NCBI GenBank assembly: GCA_040954595.2
Contig: CM082590.2
Coordinates: forward strand, 5,828,001-5,892,000
Reading direction: 5' to 3'
Length of the DNA: 64,000 nucleotides
Source of the DNA: Balanoglossus misakiensis
Lineage: Eukaryota > Hemichordata
Shown here: piece after piece, positions 40,001 through 46,000 of the stretch
How the letters are laid out: the number at the start of each line of letters is the position of its first letter
Position numbering within the stretch: the first letter of the stretch is position 1
The notes under the pieces: model-generated
Databases searched by the model: none
Told to the model about the DNA's origin: nothing
The model's input: the letters and a program-made list of their open reading frames with translations, nothing else
Position numbers and translations under genes: made by a program

Positions 40001-43000
40001 AAAACTACTCCCTCTATCGGGTCAGGTGTTGTACAGGCAGGTGTTGACTCATGACGGTCGATGCCAATCCTATCTTTGAGACTTTCTATCTCCACTTTCA
40101 GTGATGTGGAGAGTATCAGATAGGGCGATTGTCTGTCGGCCTCCAGCATCTGCCAACTCCTGTCTGTCACCTAATAATCTGACAATTCCTAATAAGGAGA
40201 TTTTTCTTATTTGTGTTTTAAATAATTCTGTACTTTTGATACAGTCTGATGGAAAAGAGGAATCAGTGTTTATTTTCTTTGGATGATTGTTGATTTTGTG
40301 AATATCAGGTTTTGTTCACTATTAAATATGTCACTTGATGTGGTTATTTTTTTCATGAAAAATTTAAAACAAAACTTTAAAATTACATTAGAATTTAATG
40401 AATTTGGAATTATGGTATCTCTTACATTATTACTACTTTTTTAAATTTTTACATCATAATTAAAGTTTCACTTTCAATTCTTTTTATCTTAAATAATTAG
40501 ACTGGAAAGACACCACTTGATGTTGCTAAAAAGTCTTGTAAGGAGGTGCTGTTGGATTACATTCAGGTGAGTGTAATTTTTATATTATCATGAATTTTAA
40601 TAAAATATACAACCTGAAATGTGCTAATTCTTATTCATCTTGAATTAAAAGTGTCCATTGATTTCAGTGTGATATAAATTACTTAATGTGGTGTCACTCT
40701 TAACTGTACTCTCCAAACCCACAAATAAAATTGTATTTTTATGATTTCTTTATTCAACCAGAGACGAAAGGAGTTCAAGGTCCTGATGATGGAACCAGGT
40801 GTGAAATGTGACACTTTTAAGTTGTTCTTCGCTGGAGATGGTGGAGTTGGTAAGACTACATTATTGGAGTCACTTCAGAAGGTATGTTGATATTTTTGTT
40901 TCATTTGCGTTAAAGTTCTAGTAGGCCATATTACAATAAATGAAGGGTTGCTTGTGTGAAACTTGATGGGCCAGAATGAATTCTTAATAAACCCTTGCTC
41001 ACTCTGTCCTCAAAATGTCATTTTCTGTGATTTGTGAAGCAAGAGATGCCTATCATGTGATAAATATATAATCCCAATGATATTTTTCTTTGTTTAACGT
41101 CATTGTATACTCGTGGTTTTCACGGAGGTGTACAACTTCTCATCTACGGCTCGAAGTTGCACGACTCCCCGAAAACCACTCATATAGGATGACGTCAAAC
41201 AAAGAAATATATCGTGGGATTATATGTAATTTTTTCTTTCACTCCCCCTTATCAAAGAGTGAAGAAACAACCCTGGAATCTGAAGAAAGTGAACACATTC
41301 CCACACCTGGTATTGATGTCCAAAGTGTTCATATTCCTGACGTAGGCAAAGTCAGTGTTTGGGATTTTGCCGGCCAGGCTGAGTATTACGTCACTCATAA
41401 CATGTTTCTGGGAGCACCCAATGCTGTCTCCATATTGGTGTTCAAAGCAACAGACGAGAATGGTAAACTCAACACCTTTGAACAAGTGTTCCCACAGGTA
41501 AGAATCTTCACAGGAAAGTTAGACTGTTTCGTTTATCACTTTCCAAGTTTTATCTGTAGGAATGAAAAATATAGCTGTTTGAGAAACTTTATTCCATGTG
41601 CAACACTATCTCGGTCACCATTCATGGCTTTTTGAAAGAGTTGCAGATATTTCTATAATTAGTCTCCTGCAGAACCAACATGCCATTGTTGTTCAATAAT
41701 TATTTCATATAGTGTAACACATAGCTCCAGATATTACCTGAATCCTGAGAAATCTCATATTGGATTCAATTCATGATCCCTTTGACTCAAAAATAATCCT
41801 TTTCACAAATATTCTCATTTGTAGATTTTGTTTTGGTTGCGGTTTCTGAAAGGAACAACCCACATGGACAGGTATTCATTTGATAAGTCAGGAGAAGGAT
41901 ACGAGAAACCAGTGGTGATATTGGTTGCAAGTCGAGCTGATAAGTTGAAGAAAGAATTCATGGCTCAAGGTTGGTGTAACTCATAACTAACAACCTAACC
42001 TCTTAACCTAACTTGCAATCCTACCATGGCAGCTTCAAAAAGCTTGGACCTAACCTGAAAAAGCTCAAACTAGTTTTTGGCATTGATTACTCAAAATACA
42101 TTATTTTGTGTCAATCAGCTGGTGGTCATTACAAGTGCATTCATGTTGTGATTTCACAGCACGTCTTTTGCTGAAGAAAGTTCTCAAAGAAGCAAAGAAG
42201 ATGTTTAATGACTATTTAGACATACCAAGTGACAAATTTCTGTTGAATTGTCGTGATTCAATGGACAGTGAAATGAAGAAACTCCGCCACTGTTTACATC
42301 AGAACAAGGTAACTATGCTGTCTTGTATTCAGTTGAAATCCCAATTTTTATTAAAGCTATAACAGCTACCACTATTTTTATTAGCTCTGCTGTCACTTGT
42401 GTCAGCCGAGCTGTAGCAGTAGGTTGATAAGTGTCCGTCCGTCTGTCGTCCGTCCGTCGTCCGTCGTCCGTCAACTTTTGGTATTTCAATCTTCTTCTTT
42501 AAAACAACTTGGCATATTTAGCTGAAATTTGGTTGGAATGTGTGTTATGGTGCCCTTACCTGATTTTGTTAATTTGGATATGATGGGGTCATGAATATGC
42601 AAATTAGATCTAAAAATAGATTTTTTGGTAAAAAATCTTCTTCTCCCTAACTACATGTACGATGGAGCTGAAATTTGGTAGGAATGTGTGTTATGGTGTC
42701 CCTACCTGATTTTGTTAATTTGGATATGATGGGGTCATGAATATGCAAATTAGAACCTTTGTGCTTCCTTTTGACGTTGTTCTTTAGGATTCAATTCTTT
42801 CTTTCTTTAGCACAATGAATCAAGCTGAATTTGGATAAATACTTGTGATGTCTATGTTTGGTTTTGTTCAATAGAATACAATTGTTATGAATTATAACCA
42901 AGGGTATTCATATCATTGCCCAGGTTACACTGTTAAAGTCAGCAGAGCTCTTTTGACCGATAGGTCACTTGTTATTTTAATGATTTTACATTCAAACTTT

Positions 43001-46000
43001 GAATGGTCCATTTAAACTTTAAAGCTTACTAATGGGTATACACAAATGTATTACCGGTACCAACCTCTGATTGTGGTTGTATGTTTCCAAGGTAAATAAT
43101 AAGTGGGTGTCACACCCATTTATTTAGCCTCCCATTGTAAGAGTACACAGCTATTGTCATATGCATACAGTGTGTATATAAATATTATTATCATACATGC
43201 AACGCCTGTATTTAACACTTTCTATTGTTCTCGCCCCGAAGATATTTTACGGTATTTCACAATGTGAAAATATCGCGTCCGCGTCTCGGCGCGACAGTTC
43301 GCTGCGCGCGCGAGCGACACACGGGGCATAGGACTCTAGCGGAGAGGGGTGTTGTAAAATTCGGTTATTAGAAGCTGTAATAAAGTTTTCAAAGCTGGCG
43401 GTTTTGTCATGTTGAATGCATCATTTTTAGTTCTTCGAAATTCTCAATGCAAAATAATTGTTAACATGATATTTTGAAAGAGAACGTAGACAATTTTATT
43501 TAGAATGCGGATGTGCCCATCGTAATGAAAGCTGCCAACCCCCTTAAAATGATACTACGGCCCACACGTCATACGTCACAACATGGCTACTGCCGTGATC
43601 CCAGCGCCCGGTTCAAATTTGAAATTGTTTTTCTCGGCGCATTTTCGCAAATCATACTGTTTTATAGGTAGGCATGTATGATAAAGGGGTTATTACACGA
43701 ATTTTGGTCGATAACGCGACGCATTCTCGTGATGTCCGTATTTTGACTCGTTGCGAAGCGCAACTCGTCAAAATACGGACATCACTCGAATACGACGCGT
43801 TATCAACCAAAATTAGTGTAATAACCCCTAAGAATCTCCACAAACTCAAAATAACGTCTATCAGCCAAGGATAAGCAGAAGTCGAGAGTATTTAATTGAT
43901 AACAATATGCCATAAGTGACAGCTATTTGGGCATTAATTAAAAAAAAACATTGATGTGCTCATCTTTATTCTTAGAAAGTGAAAGTGCTTCCAAGCGTGT
44001 GTGCCAAGATAATGGAAAAGAAGAGGGAATTATATGATGACTTCCCAGCTCTTTATTGGACAGAATATGTGGCGAAAATCAAAGAAATTTACCCCACGAT
44101 TGGAGAAAGCTTCTTACGAAAAGCCACCAACTATCTGCATGACATAGGAGAGGTTAGTAACAAGAAACATCATGTTGTTCATCCATTCTCTGTTTGTACA
44201 AGTACCAAAATGTTTCTAGTGACAAATTCAGATTTCATAGTTTTTAGTTATCAATATATGATTGTAATTCTAATTCCATTTTGAGTCCCAAATTGCAAAC
44301 ATACAGTGTACATTAGGCCCCCAAAAAATAATATGTGCTGTTCCGATTACATGGTTTTCAAAAATAGGGTAGGTAGGAAAAGAAATGTTTTTTTTTATTT
44401 TGCAATATTTTTTTTTATTTCTTTGGCCGCCGTCGTGTAGAAAAAATGACGTCACTCATATTTCTTGTGTGATTCTCGCAATTTTCATACATTTTGTATA
44501 TTTGACATTGTTTTTTTAACTTCCGTTTTACAAAGCTCTAAAATGTTTAGGGTCGGCGGGTTAAAATTAGGGTTGGTCGGGTAATCGGAACAGCACATAT
44601 TTTTTTATTTGGCCTAATGTATGATTGGAATTTGAGACTCAAAATGGAATCTTACATTAATTCAGTTAATTTGTAATTCTTATTCTATTTTGAGTCCCAA
44701 AATTTCAGTCATAATAACTTACAAAAGATATGTACCATGATGTACATACCCACATTTGTTCATCCATTTTGACTGCCTAGCAACCATTAAATAATTATTA
44801 TATCTGAAGAGATTTTATTGAATCTCACTATGAACTATATATGCTCATGTGTTTAGGACTGAAACTGTGCAAATTTATGCAATAAATTATTGATCAAATT
44901 CAACTTTCTTTCAATTCAGCTTATATCTATTATCAATTGCATGATCTCATCAAGGTTGTCTGTATGCAAATTTGCAATTTATTGATTAGAAACATAAAAA
45001 TAGTTTGACCAATTTCATTTAATTTGAATGAATATTTAACAAATTAGTGCAATTATAGCTCTAAATCAGAGAGTATTAAACAAATTTTATGAAACTATCT
45101 GGTTCATGTATGCTAAAATATCCTTTTTTCTGTCCTTAGCTTTTGCTTGTGAAGAAGTCATCTCCAGACGAAGACGATATTGTTGTATTGGATCCAAAAT
45201 GGCTGTGCTCCAGAATCTTTGGGCCGATGTTGGCTACCCATTTATTTGCACAGTTCAGTAGCTGGTTTGACAGACAGACTTTTCACTCCATTCGTGCGAT
45301 AAAGGATGTACTTGGTAAAGGTGTCAACTACAAACTTCTTGTTCGACTTCTGGAGGATTTCGAACTTGCTTATCCAGTGGATATTGAGGTGGATCCTACA
45401 GATGAAGATGTTGAGTCAAACACTAATACAGATGAAGATAGCGAACCAGACTCCATAGGTGACGAAGAACAGAGAAAAGCTTTCGTCATACCAGGGCTTC
45501 AAGACGACGATATGCCTGAAGGTCAATGGGAGGTGAGCCGAATGAAGACCATCTACCTTGGAAGACGTTTTGAATGCCACGATGAAACAGATTCCTTTAC
45601 GGCAGGCTTTTTCCCAAGATTACAGACCCGTCTATATAAGCATTTCACAGAGCTTGGCCAGCCGCCCAGTGGCTTATGGAGAAATGGTATCAAAGTGTGC
45701 CATGATGTTGAAGGTCTTGTCTTTATGACCAATGGCAGAAGGGCAGTCAATGTCTGTGTACGAGTTGAAGACAAGAAGTCGATTGGTGAGGGCTACAAGC
45801 TTCTTGAGATGGTTTCCAAAGACATACAGGATGTCTTCTCGATCGCATGTCCAGGCAACAGGATGAATCAGCTTATCCTGAGTGCAGATTCTCTTGCAAA
45901 CCACAGCAACATGGAAAAAGTAGAGTTTTACACTCTCGATGAGGTGCTACGTGCAGAAGACATGGGAAAGAAAGTGTACAACCAAAAAGTTGGTAAAGCA

